Assembly: GCA_937930275.1 (NCBI GenBank)
Contig: CALGLM010000216.1
Location: forward strand, 1-11,692
DNA from: an uncultured Ignavibacteria bacterium
Lineage (GTDB): Bacteria; Bacteroidota; Ignavibacteria; Ignavibacteriales; Melioribacteraceae
Reading direction: 5' to 3'
Length of the DNA: 11,692 nucleotides
Shown here: positions 1 to 6,789 of the stretch, piece after piece
Layout: each line of letters opens with the position of its first letter
Numbering within the stretch: position 1 is the stretch's first letter
The notes under the pieces: generated by a model
Database searches by the model: none
What the model was told of the DNA's origin: nothing
The model's input: the letters and a program-made list of their open reading frames with translations, nothing else
Made by a program: the position numbers and the translations under genes

Positions 1-46
1 AGATTACGTACGGTGACTGGAGTTCAGACGTGTGCTCTTCCGATCT
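1..46. other. Untrimmed Illumina TruSeq index adapter (non-genomic)
   Basis: Bases 13-46 match the Illumina TruSeq read-2/index adapter stem ending in GCTCTTCCGATCT. Bases 5-12 (TACGTACG) sit where the index belongs, and bases 1-4 (AGAT) match the end of the P7 flow-cell sequence. On the reverse strand the index reads CGTACG followed by TA, which I recall as TruSeq index 22. The korB reading frame is intact up to base 47 and stops making sense at the adapter, so the junction is between 46 and 47. This is sequencing library sequence that survived trimming at a contig end, not bacterial DNA. Confidence 0.97.
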
Positions 47-226
47 TATTCCGGCAACCCATACTATATTTTCTTTTTTAACTCCGATATCCGGGAATGT
101 ACGCTGAACTTGTGCCAATACCGAGTAATCACCACAACCCGGACACCATCTAACATCAATACCGGATGAGAAATCTTTTGCAGTATATTTTATTTCTTGT
201 GTATCAATTTTCACATTATTTTCCAT
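47..226 (-). CDS. korB: 2-oxoacid:ferredoxin oxidoreductase, beta subunit (partial, first 60 residues)
   Basis: This is the N-terminal 60 residues of the thiamine-diphosphate-binding beta subunit of a 2-oxoglutarate (or related 2-oxoacid) ferredoxin oxidoreductase. The enzyme interconverts 2-oxoacid plus CoA with acyl-CoA, CO2 and reduced ferredoxin in the cytoplasm. The visible part carries the family hallmark [13 protein letters not shown] at about residues 25-37, and the last residues read VWVAGI, where family members normally continue GCSSR. The start is the ATG at 226, with GGAGG five bases upstream, inside the end of korA; the two genes overlap by 11 bases in different frames. The gene is cut by the adapter at 46, not by a real mutation; family members run to roughly 300 residues or more, so most of it is missing. 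Substrate preference is taken from the family and the partner subunit, not proved by sequence. Confidence 0.93.
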
Positions 227-2063
227 TTTCGCCTCCGAGTATCTCGCGAATTTTATTTTCAATATCATGTGCTTTCAACGGTAAACCACGCATTAAGTTA
301 AACTGATTAACCTTTACAGAATATTCGCTTTTAATAACTTTTACAAGTTGACCTAAATTAATTTCCGGTATTAAAATATGTTTGTAACGATTTAGCACTT
401 CACCAAGGTTTGCAGGGAAAGGATTAATATGTTTTAAGTGAACTTGAGCAACTTTTAAGCCGCTTGTTCTAACTCTTCTAACTGCTTCACTAATTGCACC
501 AAATGTTCCGCCCCAACCTAATACTAAAATATCGGCATCTTTATCTCCTCTTATTTCGGCATCAGGGATATCTTTTTGAATTCCTTTAACTTTTTTATCT
601 CTTAATTTGCACATCAAATCGTGATTATCCGAATCATAACTTACTGTACCGGTAATATTAGCTTTTTCCAAACCACCAATTCTGTGTTCAAGTCCGGGTG
701 TACCTGGTACTGCCCAAGGTCTTGCTAAATTTTCGTCTCGTAGATAAGGCATAAACCCTTCTACTTCTGTACGATGTTTAACTTCTATTTTTGGTAATTC
801 TTCAATTTCCGGAAGTTTCCAAGGCTCAGCACCGTTTGCAATATAACCGTCTGTTAACATTAATACGGGGGTCATATATTTTAACGCTATTCTGCAAGCT
901 TCTATTGCAGTATAAAAACAATCGCTTGGACTATACGCTGCAATAACGGGAATAGGAGATTCACCGTTACGACCGAATATTGCTTGCAATAAATCTGCTT
1001 GTTCGGTTTTTGTTGGTAAACCCGTACTTGGTCCGCCTCTTTGAACGTCAACAATTACTAAGGGTAATTCAGTCATTACCGCCAAACCCATGGCTTCGGT
1101 TTTTAGTGCAAGTCCAGGACCGCTGGTTGTAGTAATTGCCAAATTTCCGCCGTATGAAGCTCCTATTGCACTTGCTATACCGGCAATTTCATCTTCGGCT
1201 TGTAGTGTTTTAACTCCGTAATTTTTATATGTACTTAAATATTGCATAATTTCACTGGCAGGAGTAATAGGATAAGATCCTAAAAATAACGGTAAATCCG
1301 AAAGTAAAGAAGCAGCTACAAATCCCATAGCTGTTGCTTCGTTACCAGCAACATTACGATAAACGCCTTTAGGTAATTGTGCCGGTTTAATTTCGTAACG
1401 AGTAGTAAATATTTCGTTATGTTCACCGTAATTATAACCTGCTTTTAACGCCAATTCATTAGCTCTTGCAATTTCAGGTTTTTTTGCAAATTTTTCTCTA
1501 ATCCAGTCTAACGTAGCGTTTAATTCGCGGCTAAATAACCAATACATTAATCCGAGCGCAAAAAAGTTCTTACATCTAATAACTTCTTTTAATCCTAAAG
1601 ATGTGTCTTTTAATGCGTTTGATGTTAAGTTTGTGATAGGAACAACATAAGTTCTATAGTTAGAAAGCGAATCGTTTTCTAACGGGTTTTCTTTATAACC
1701 GGATAATTGTAAATTTTTTGAATCGAAAGAATCCGAGTTAATAATTATTGTTGCACCGGGTTTCAAATCTTTTAAATTTACTTTTAATGCAGCCGGATTC
1801 ATTGCTACCAACACATCCGGATGATCACCGGGAGTATAAGATTCTTGCGAGCTAAAATGTAATTGGAAACCGCTTACCCCGTAAGTAGTTCCGGCGGGAG
1901 CTCTAATCTCTGCAGGATAGTCAGGTAATGTGTTTAAATCATTTCCGAAAAGTGCCGTAGTATCACTAAATTGCGAACCGGTCAACTGCATTCCGTCTCC
2001 GCTATCTCCGGCAAAACGAACAGTCACTTCGGTTAACTCAAATATTTCTTTCTCTTGTGACAT
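216..2063 (-). CDS. korA: 2-oxoglutarate:ferredoxin oxidoreductase, fused gamma-alpha subunit
   Basis: This is the large subunit of a ferredoxin-dependent 2-oxoacid oxidoreductase, 615 residues from the ATG. Residues about 10-195 form the gamma (catalytic) domain, with the glycine-rich [13 protein letters not shown] near the start. A short linker leads to the alpha domain from about residue 240, with SYPITP (263-268), TSGPG (313-317) and [14 protein letters not shown] (342-355), all typical of KorA. A C-terminal transketolase-like domain contains GWGG (516-519). No ferredoxin-type cysteine clusters are present, so the iron-sulfur centre would come from korB. With korB it makes the two-gene KorAB type, usual for 2-oxoglutarate; depending on the organism it works in an oxidative or a reductive TCA cycle. 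An in-frame TTG at 2072 would add three residues; I prefer ATG 2063. korB overlaps its end, and 79 bases separate it from dsbD upstream. Confidence 0.93.
   Translation of the reverse strand: MSQEKEIFELTEVTVRFAGDSGDGMQLTGSQFSDTTALFGNDLNTLPDYPAEIRAPAGTTYGVSGFQLHFSSQESYTPGDHPDVLVAMNPAALKVNLKDLKPGATIIINSDSFDSKNLQLSGYKENPLENDSLSNYRTYVVPITNLTSNALKDTSLGLKEVIRCKNFFALGLMYWLFSRELNATLDWIREKFAKKPEIARANELALKAGYNYGEHNEIFTTRYEIKPAQLPKGVYRNVAGNEATAMGFVAASLLSDLPLFLGSYPITPASEIMQYLSTYKNYGVKTLQAEDEIAGIASAIGASYGGNLAITTTSGPGLALKTEAMGLAVMTELPLVIVDVQRGGPSTGLPTKTEQADLLQAIFGRNGESPIPVIAAYSPSDCFYTAIEACRIALKYMTPVLMLTDGYIANGAEPWKLPEIEELPKIEVKHRTEVEGFMPYLRDENLARPWAVPGTPGLEHRIGGLEKANITGTVSYDSDNHDLMCKLRDKKVKGIQKDIPDAEIRGDKDADILVLGWGGTFGAISEAVRRVRTSGLKVAQVHLKHINPFPANLGEVLNRYKHILIPEINLGQLVKVIKSEYSVKVNQFNLMRGLPLKAHDIENKIREILGGENGK
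232..236 (-). promoter_or_regulatory. korB Shine-Dalgarno inside the korA 3' end
   Basis: On the minus strand GGAGG lies five bases before the korB ATG at 226 and is embedded in the last codons of korA. It fixes the korB start and implies translational coupling of the two subunits, which are needed in equal amounts. Confidence 0.8.
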
Positions 2064-2101
2064 AATACTCAACTCAATTATTTTGATAAGATTTTGAACT
2101 A

Positions 2102-2131
2102 CTAAAATAATATTTTTTTAACATTTATCAA
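2102..2131 (-). promoter_or_regulatory. Candidate promoter for korAB (Bacteroidota-like)
   Basis: On the minus strand TTG (2131-2129) is followed after 19 bases by TATTTTAG (2109-2102), 7 of 8 matches to the Bacteroidota -7 element TAnnTTTG. The predicted transcription start would lie roughly 30 bases before the korA ATG. The region is very A+T rich, so a chance match is quite possible, and korAB may instead be read from dsbD. Confidence 0.25.
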
Positions 2132-2142
2132 TGTATTTTAAT

Positions 2143-3912
2143 TTAATTTACTTTTTGCAATAAATCTAAAAATTCCTCAGCGTTTACAAATCCTGTAATG
2201 CGTTTTACTTCTTTTCCCTTACTATCTATCAGTAAAACTGTCGGCATACCTAATATATTAAACTTTTTACGCAATTCTTCATTTTTTTCGGAAAGTGTTT
2301 GTGTCATATCAACTTTATATAACGTATAATTTTTAAATTCATTTAATACATTTTTTTCGCTAAAAGTTAATTTATCTAACTCTTTACACGGAATGCACCA
2401 GTCAGCATAAAAGTCTATAACTATTTTTTCGCCGTTATTTAGCGATTTTTGGTATTCCTCTTCCGTAAACACCTTCCAATCCGGCTTTTCGTGCGAAGAA
2501 GGAATTAAGAAATAAACAGACGCTGCAATTATTAGTATAGACAGGAAATATTTGAAAACTGCAAATCCTTTAACGTCTTTTGCAGATTTATCAAAAAACA
2601 TAATATAAACCGCACTTATTAGCATAAAAATAGGCAGCAAATATGTTTTAAACGGTTCCGGTAATATAGGCAGCAAGAAATAGATTGCCATACCGATTAA
2701 AATAAAACCGAATATATGTTTAACGGCTTCCATCCATAATCCTGCACGTGGTAAGTTTTTAATCTTACCGCTGAATAATGCTAAAATTAAATATGGTGTT
2801 CCCAACCCTACAGCCAAGAAGAAAAACATTAAAAATCCGTAAACCGGATCACCCTTAGCTCCTACAACCGTTACTAATCCAAGTACAAACGGACCAATAC
2901 ACGGGGCAGCTACTATTCCCATTGTTAGCCCCATAAAAAACGCACCAAACATTCCCGATTGAGCTCCGCCTGCTTTCATTACCCAGCTATCCGGAAGTTT
3001 AAACTCATATACTCCGAACATACTTAATGCCAAGGCACCCAATACTAATGCAATTGCTACAATAACCAACGGATTTTGCATTAATGTTCCGAATATTGCT
3101 CCGCTAAGAGAAGTAACAACGCCAACAACCGAATATGTTAATGCCATCCCTAAAACATACAAAACACCCAAAACAAATAAACGAGAAGTTTTCCCTTCGC
3201 TCTGTCCTCCGAAATAACCAACGGTAATAGGAATTAATGGATATACACAAGGTGTTAAATTTAACGCTAATCCTCCAAAAAATACAATTAACAAACTTAT
3301 TAATAACCCGCTTTTTTCCAACTTATTTGCCAGTGTATCTTCTTCGGGTTCTTTTATTTCTTTATCCCCCTTGTTGGCAGCTTTAATATCTTCTAAAGTA
3401 ACTTCGGCTACTTTTTTTTCATTAATTGAGAAACTTTCGGCAACCACCGTAAAAGTAACATCGGTCTTTAAATTATTTGGAGGCATGCAAGAGGCATTAT
3501 TACATGCTTGAAAACCAAAATCAAAATTTAACGTATAAGTTCCTATTTTTGTACTTTTGGGAACATCAATAATTGCCGTAATTATTGCGTTGTTTTCATA
3601 CACTGAAACTGGTTTATCGGAAAAACTAAACTTTATTTCTTTGGCTTTAGGATATTGGACGTCCCTCAACTTAAATTCTTTATCGTTTTCAAGTGTCAGT
3701 TTTGAAGGAATTAAAAAATCTTCGTTCGGTTTAACCGAATTTATATGCCATTCATCTCCCATTACTAATTTTAATTGCACTTTTAATTTCATTCCTGCAT
3801 GTAAAGAATCATAATTTTGCGCAACTTCCAATTTTACAATGTTTGCTCCAAACTGAGCATTTATTAATGTATATTGAATAAAAACAAAAAATAAAAATAG
3901 TTTTTTTAACAT
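2143..3912 (-). CDS. dsbD: Thiol:disulfide interchange protein DsbD
   Basis: This inner-membrane protein of 589 residues passes electrons from cytoplasmic thioredoxin to periplasmic acceptors, where they serve disulfide isomerisation, cytochrome c maturation or peroxide defence. All three modules are present. A signal peptide (residues 1-19, ending NAQ) leads to the periplasmic alpha domain with redox cysteines C137 and C142. A charged linker (about 165-200) precedes a multi-span membrane domain with C222 in TPCVYPLIP and C338 in APCIGPF. The C-terminal thioredoxin-like gamma domain holds WCIPC (C506, C509) and the cis-proline loop GMPT. The length matches classic DsbD. The alpha-domain cysteines are separated by four residues instead of the five in E. 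coli. The gene begins 10 bases after the nadE stop and ends 79 bases before korA, so it is probably co-transcribed with nadE. Confidence 0.95.
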   Translation of the reverse strand: MLKKLFLFFVFIQYTLINAQFGANIVKLEVAQNYDSLHAGMKLKVQLKLVMGDEWHINSVKPNEDFLIPSKLTLENDKEFKLRDVQYPKAKEIKFSFSDKPVSVYENNAIITAIIDVPKSTKIGTYTLNFDFGFQACNNASCMPPNNLKTDVTFTVVAESFSINEKKVAEVTLEDIKAANKGDKEIKEPEEDTLANKLEKSGLLISLLIVFFGGLALNLTPCVYPLIPITVGYFGGQSEGKTSRLFVLGVLYVLGMALTYSVVGVVTSLSGAIFGTLMQNPLVIVAIALVLGALALSMFGVYEFKLPDSWVMKAGGAQSGMFGAFFMGLTMGIVAAPCIGPFVLGLVTVVGAKGDPVYGFLMFFFLAVGLGTPYLILALFSGKIKNLPRAGLWMEAVKHIFGFILIGMAIYFLLPILPEPFKTYLLPIFMLISAVYIMFFDKSAKDVKGFAVFKYFLSILIIAASVYFLIPSSHEKPDWKVFTEEEYQKSLNNGEKIVIDFYADWCIPCKELDKLTFSEKNVLNEFKNYTLYKVDMTQTLSEKNEELRKKFNILGMPTVLLIDSKGKEVKRITGFVNAEEFLDLLQKVN

Positions 3913-3918
3913 CGTTTT

Positions 3919-3924
3919 TCCTTT
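3919..3924 (-). promoter_or_regulatory. dsbD Shine-Dalgarno overlapping the nadE stop
   Basis: On the minus strand AAAGGA lies six bases before the dsbD ATG and shares two bases with the nadE TAA stop. Ribosomes ending nadE would be placed to restart on dsbD, which supports the start codon and coupled translation. Confidence 0.75.
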
Positions 3925-5575
3925 ATTTTATTACAGAATCTCTTTTCCACCCATGTACAATGGGAAATCTTCTACCGTACCCGAAAGCCTTTGTCGATAC
4001 ACGTAATACAGGTGCAGCTTGTTTTCTTTTAAATTCATTTAGATCTACTAATTTTAAAGTTCTTTTAACAATCTCTTCGTTACCTACTGCTTTAATAATC
4101 TCATTAAGTTCTTTATACTCTTCCAAATATAATGTAATAATTTTATCTAACAAATCGTACGGGGGAAGCGAATCTTGGTCTGTTTGATTTGGTCTTAATT
4201 CGGCAGATGGGGCTTTTTCAATTATCTCGATAGGTATAATCTCTTCATCTCTGTTTACATAATTTGCCAATTTATAAACTTGTGTTTTATAAATATCACC
4301 AATTACTGCCAAAGCACCGCACATATCGCCGTATAATGTAGCATATCCTACTGCAATTTCGCTTTTATTACCCGTTGTGCATAATAAATAATTAAATTTA
4401 TTTGAAAGAGCCATTAAATATAAACCTCGTGTTCTGGATTGAATATTCTCTTCTGCAATATTCGGTTCTGTTCCTGTAAATTTCTCTTTCATAACATCCA
4501 TTACTGTATCAAATACAGGTTGAATACTTAAAGTATCATATGAGATGTCCAATTTTTTAATTAGTTTCAAACTGTCATCAATGCTTCCTTTACTGCTATA
4601 TTTTGAAGGCATTAAAACAACATGAACATTTTCTTTTCCGAGTGCTTTTACGGCAATGTAAGCAACTAAAGCACTATCAATACCGCCGGATAATCCGAGT
4701 AATGCTTTTTTAAAACCTGTTTTAGTTGCATATTCTTTAACACCAAAAATTAAAGCCTTAAGCACTTCTTCTTCAAAACTATCTTCTACTTTAACAATAG
4801 TTGTATATTCGGTATCGGTATCAAAAATAAAATAATCCTCTTCAAATTTTTTACCTAATTTTTTCAATTCCCCATTTTTATCAAAACACATACTTCCGCC
4901 GTCAAAAATCAAATCTGTTTGTGCACCTGCACAACAAGCATAAACTAACGGAATTTTATCTGTTTTTGTTAGAACCGATAACATCTGTTTTCGTTGTTCT
5001 CTTTTTCCGTAAGCATAAGGGCTTGCTGATATATTAATTAATAATTCCGCACCTTTATCAACCAACCTTTGAACGGGATCAACCGAGTATCTTCTTTTTT
5101 TCCAATAATCGGAATCATTCCAAATATCTTCACATATTGAAATACCTAATCTAACACCGTTAAACTTGTGTATATAAACTTCTTTTGCAGATTCAAAATA
5201 TCTTACTTCGTCAAAAACATCGTAATTAGGTAATAAAGTTTTTTTCTGCGTAAATTGAATTTTTCCGTTATAGCATAAAACTGCGGAATTGTACAGTCCT
5301 GTACCAACATTGTCATATTCTTCCGTAATTGTACCGAAAATTAAACCGACTTTATTTGTGCATTCGGCAATTTGTTCGGTAACTGCACTAACAGCATTTC
5401 TAAATTCTTCTTTTTCAACTAAATCCTGAGGTGTGTACCCGGGTAACGAAAGTTCGGGGCAAATTACTAAATCTACTCCGTCTTGAACTCCCTTAAAATA
5501 ATGTTCTAATATTTTCTTCTTATTTAACTCTAAATCCCCAATTACTGAATTTAGCTGACAAACGGCAATTTTCAT
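3923..5575 (-). CDS. nadE: Glutamine-dependent NAD+ synthetase
   Basis: This cytoplasmic enzyme of 550 residues makes NAD+ from nicotinic acid adenine dinucleotide, ATP and glutamine, the last step of NAD biosynthesis. The N-terminal nitrilase-fold glutaminase (about 1-265) has a complete triad: E41 in PELSLPGY, K112 before LPNY, and C148 in ISICEDIW. The C-terminal synthetase (about 270-550) has the PP-loop LSGGIDSA (S296-A302), TTGNKSE (400-406) and the family end motif KAFGYGRRFPI. The length fits the common bacterial glutamine-dependent form of about 540-560 residues. Because the glutaminase is intact, glutamine rather than free ammonia is the likely nitrogen source. It is the first gene of a minus-strand set with dsbD 10 bases downstream, and its promoter lies in the divergent region shared with the stress operon. 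Confidence 0.96.
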   Translation of the reverse strand: MKIAVCQLNSVIGDLELNKKKILEHYFKGVQDGVDLVICPELSLPGYTPQDLVEKEEFRNAVSAVTEQIAECTNKVGLIFGTITEEYDNVGTGLYNSAVLCYNGKIQFTQKKTLLPNYDVFDEVRYFESAKEVYIHKFNGVRLGISICEDIWNDSDYWKKRRYSVDPVQRLVDKGAELLINISASPYAYGKREQRKQMLSVLTKTDKIPLVYACCAGAQTDLIFDGGSMCFDKNGELKKLGKKFEEDYFIFDTDTEYTTIVKVEDSFEEEVLKALIFGVKEYATKTGFKKALLGLSGGIDSALVAYIAVKALGKENVHVVLMPSKYSSKGSIDDSLKLIKKLDISYDTLSIQPVFDTVMDVMKEKFTGTEPNIAEENIQSRTRGLYLMALSNKFNYLLCTTGNKSEIAVGYATLYGDMCGALAVIGDIYKTQVYKLANYVNRDEEIIPIEIIEKAPSAELRPNQTDQDSLPPYDLLDKIITLYLEEYKELNEIIKAVGNEEIVKRTLKLVDLNEFKRKQAAPVLRVSTKAFGYGRRFPIVHGWKRDSVIK

Positions 5576-5609
5576 AATATACTCTTCACAATAAATAAAA
5601 TTTTATATG

Positions 5610-5641
5610 TAAAATTAAAAAACTTAAATTACTTTAACAAA
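5610..5641 (-). promoter_or_regulatory. Candidate nadE promoter (Bacteroidota-like)
   Basis: On the minus strand TTTG (5641-5638) is followed after 20 bases by TAATTTTA (5617-5610). This matches the full -33 element and 7 of 8 positions of the -7 element TAnnTTTG described for the primary sigma factor of Bacteroidota. The start of transcription would fall about 30 bases before the nadE ATG. The geometry is good, but the base composition makes chance matches common. Confidence 0.35.
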
Positions 5642-5807
5642 CATTATTTTGTTAACATATTATTTTATAATAAGTTAAAATATTTAAATAACGCAGTAGT
5701 TTGCTCTAAATGGTTAAATATTTTTAAGTTAGTTTAATATTTACCCTTAATTATTTATGTTGTTTGCGTAATATGTTTAATTAATAACACAATACTTTAA
5801 GCATTAG

Positions 5808-5838
5808 TTGTGTAAATATGTTTCAAAAATTAAATTTG
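5808..5838 (+). promoter_or_regulatory. Candidate promoter for the usp-antiporter-esterase operon
   Basis: TTG at 5808-5810 is followed after 20 bases by TAAATTTG at 5831-5838, a perfect fit to the Bacteroidota -7 consensus TAnnTTTG. It would give a leader of roughly 100 bases before the ATG at 5950. It is the best forward match in this gap; the A+T content limits confidence. Confidence 0.35.
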
Positions 5839-5949
5839 TAAAATAAAGTATTAATTGCTTGTAGTTTTCCGTTAATTTGTAAAAATATATTAAAATTTTT
5901 AATTTAAAAAAGTAATTGTTATATTTAAAAAAACAATTAGAAAAGAACT

Positions 5950-6786
5950 ATGTCTTTTAAAAAAATAGGTTTAGCTTTATCATTTTCACCTTCTATGAAT
6001 AATAATCTTGCGGTAACATTACATCTTACCAAGTTGTATGATTCGGAACTATTTATTATTCATTCTTCGGTTGTTGAAAACAAAGACAAAGAAGCGCTTG
6101 AAAAGATACTTACAGAATGCAATTGTGATATTAACAAGATTAAACTAATCGAAGGGAAGGGAGATCCGACAGATTTTATATTGAAAACAGTAAATTCCGA
6201 AAAAATCGATTTGTTGGTAGCAGGAGCATTAAAAAAAGAAAACATTGTAAAGCACTATATAGGTTCTGTCGCCAGAAGGCTAATGAACGAAGCAAAGTGC
6301 TCCGTTTTTATTGTCTCGATGGAAAAGAAATTTAATCAGAAATTAGAAAAATTTTGTACATTAGTTAATTACACTAACGAGTGCGAAACTGCTATAAAAA
6401 TATCTTACGAATTAGCTAATCTTGAAAAAGCCAAAATATTTTATTTAATACGTGACTTATGGGTACCGGGACTATCGCTTTCAGGATTAGATTCCGGATC
6501 AATTAAAGATTCTATAAATACTATTAATGACTACATTAGCGAAGAAAAAGAGAAAATTAAAATTTATATAGACGAAATGAATTTAACTGGTAAAGTACCT
6601 ATACAAATAAGTTGTTTTTACGAAAAAGTAGCTTTCAACTTGTCAAATTACATAAAAGAAATCCAAGCGGATTTATTAGTTATATCAGCACCTGCACGTA
6701 GAACTACCATTTTTGATAGATTTGTTGCCAGCGAGTTTAGGTATTTTTACGATGACCTACCTTCTAATTTATTAATTATTCGGTAA
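5950..6786 (+). CDS. Tandem-domain universal stress protein (UspA family)
   Basis: This cytoplasmic protein of 278 residues has two Usp domains, about 1-124 and 133-278. Usp proteins bind nucleotides or act as stress-responsive regulators, often of a neighbouring transporter. Domain 1 begins KKIGLALSFSP and ends with the region that normally holds the ATP motif G-x2-G-x9-G-(S/T): here G92 and G105-S106 are kept at the correct spacing but the middle glycine is a lysine (K95). Domain 2 ends LLVISAPARR...LLIIR and lacks the GS part altogether, so it is probably a structural partner rather than a nucleotide site. No strong ribosome binding site is visible, only AGAAAAGAA. The antiporter gene starts three bases after its stop, implying a shared transcript and a possible regulatory role over it. 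Ligand binding is not assured. Confidence 0.88.
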   Translation: MSFKKIGLALSFSPSMNNNLAVTLHLTKLYDSELFIIHSSVVENKDKEALEKILTECNCDINKIKLIEGKGDPTDFILKTVNSEKIDLLVAGALKKENIVKHYIGSVARRLMNEAKCSVFIVSMEKKFNQKLEKFCTLVNYTNECETAIKISYELANLEKAKIFYLIRDLWVPGLSLSGLDSGSIKDSINTINDYISEEKEKIKIYIDEMNLTGKVPIQISCFYEKVAFNLSNYIKEIQADLLVISAPARRTTIFDRFVASEFRYFYDDLPSNLLIIR

Positions 6787-6789
6787 TAT

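Larger units (their letters stand above)
5576..5949. other. A+T-rich divergent intergenic region
   Basis: These 374 bases separate nadE (minus) from the universal stress gene (plus) and hold no open frame worth calling. They are extremely A+T rich, with many TTAA and AAATATTT runs. I see one candidate promoter facing each way (listed separately) and an imperfect inverted repeat, GGTTAAATATT at 5712-5722 against AATATTTACCC at 5736-5746, with one mismatch and a 13-base loop. A second inverted repeat pairs AATACTTTA (5791-5799) with TAAAGTATT (5844-5852). Neither is followed by a T-run, and both could be chance in such DNA or operator sites. I see no riboswitch or structured RNA. Confidence 0.6.

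Noticed and set aside
2121..2134. Small hairpin ACATT-TATC-AATGT between korA and dsbD as a terminator
   Set aside because: The stem is only five A/T-rich pairs, and in the direction of transcription it is followed by an A-run, not a U-run.
3557..3814. Open frame on the plus strand inside dsbD
   Set aside because: It is antisense to a well-conserved DsbD coding region and has no recognisable domain or ribosome site.
3960..4187. Open frame on the plus strand inside nadE
   Set aside because: It is antisense to the conserved NadE C-terminus; the reading is a by-product of that gene.
5649..5671. TTGTTA and TATAAT as a sigma-70 promoter in the divergent gap
   Set aside because: The spacer is only 11 bases, too short for a working promoter.
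6060..6245. Minus-strand open frame inside usp
   Set aside because: Short antisense frame over a clear coding region, with no family signal.
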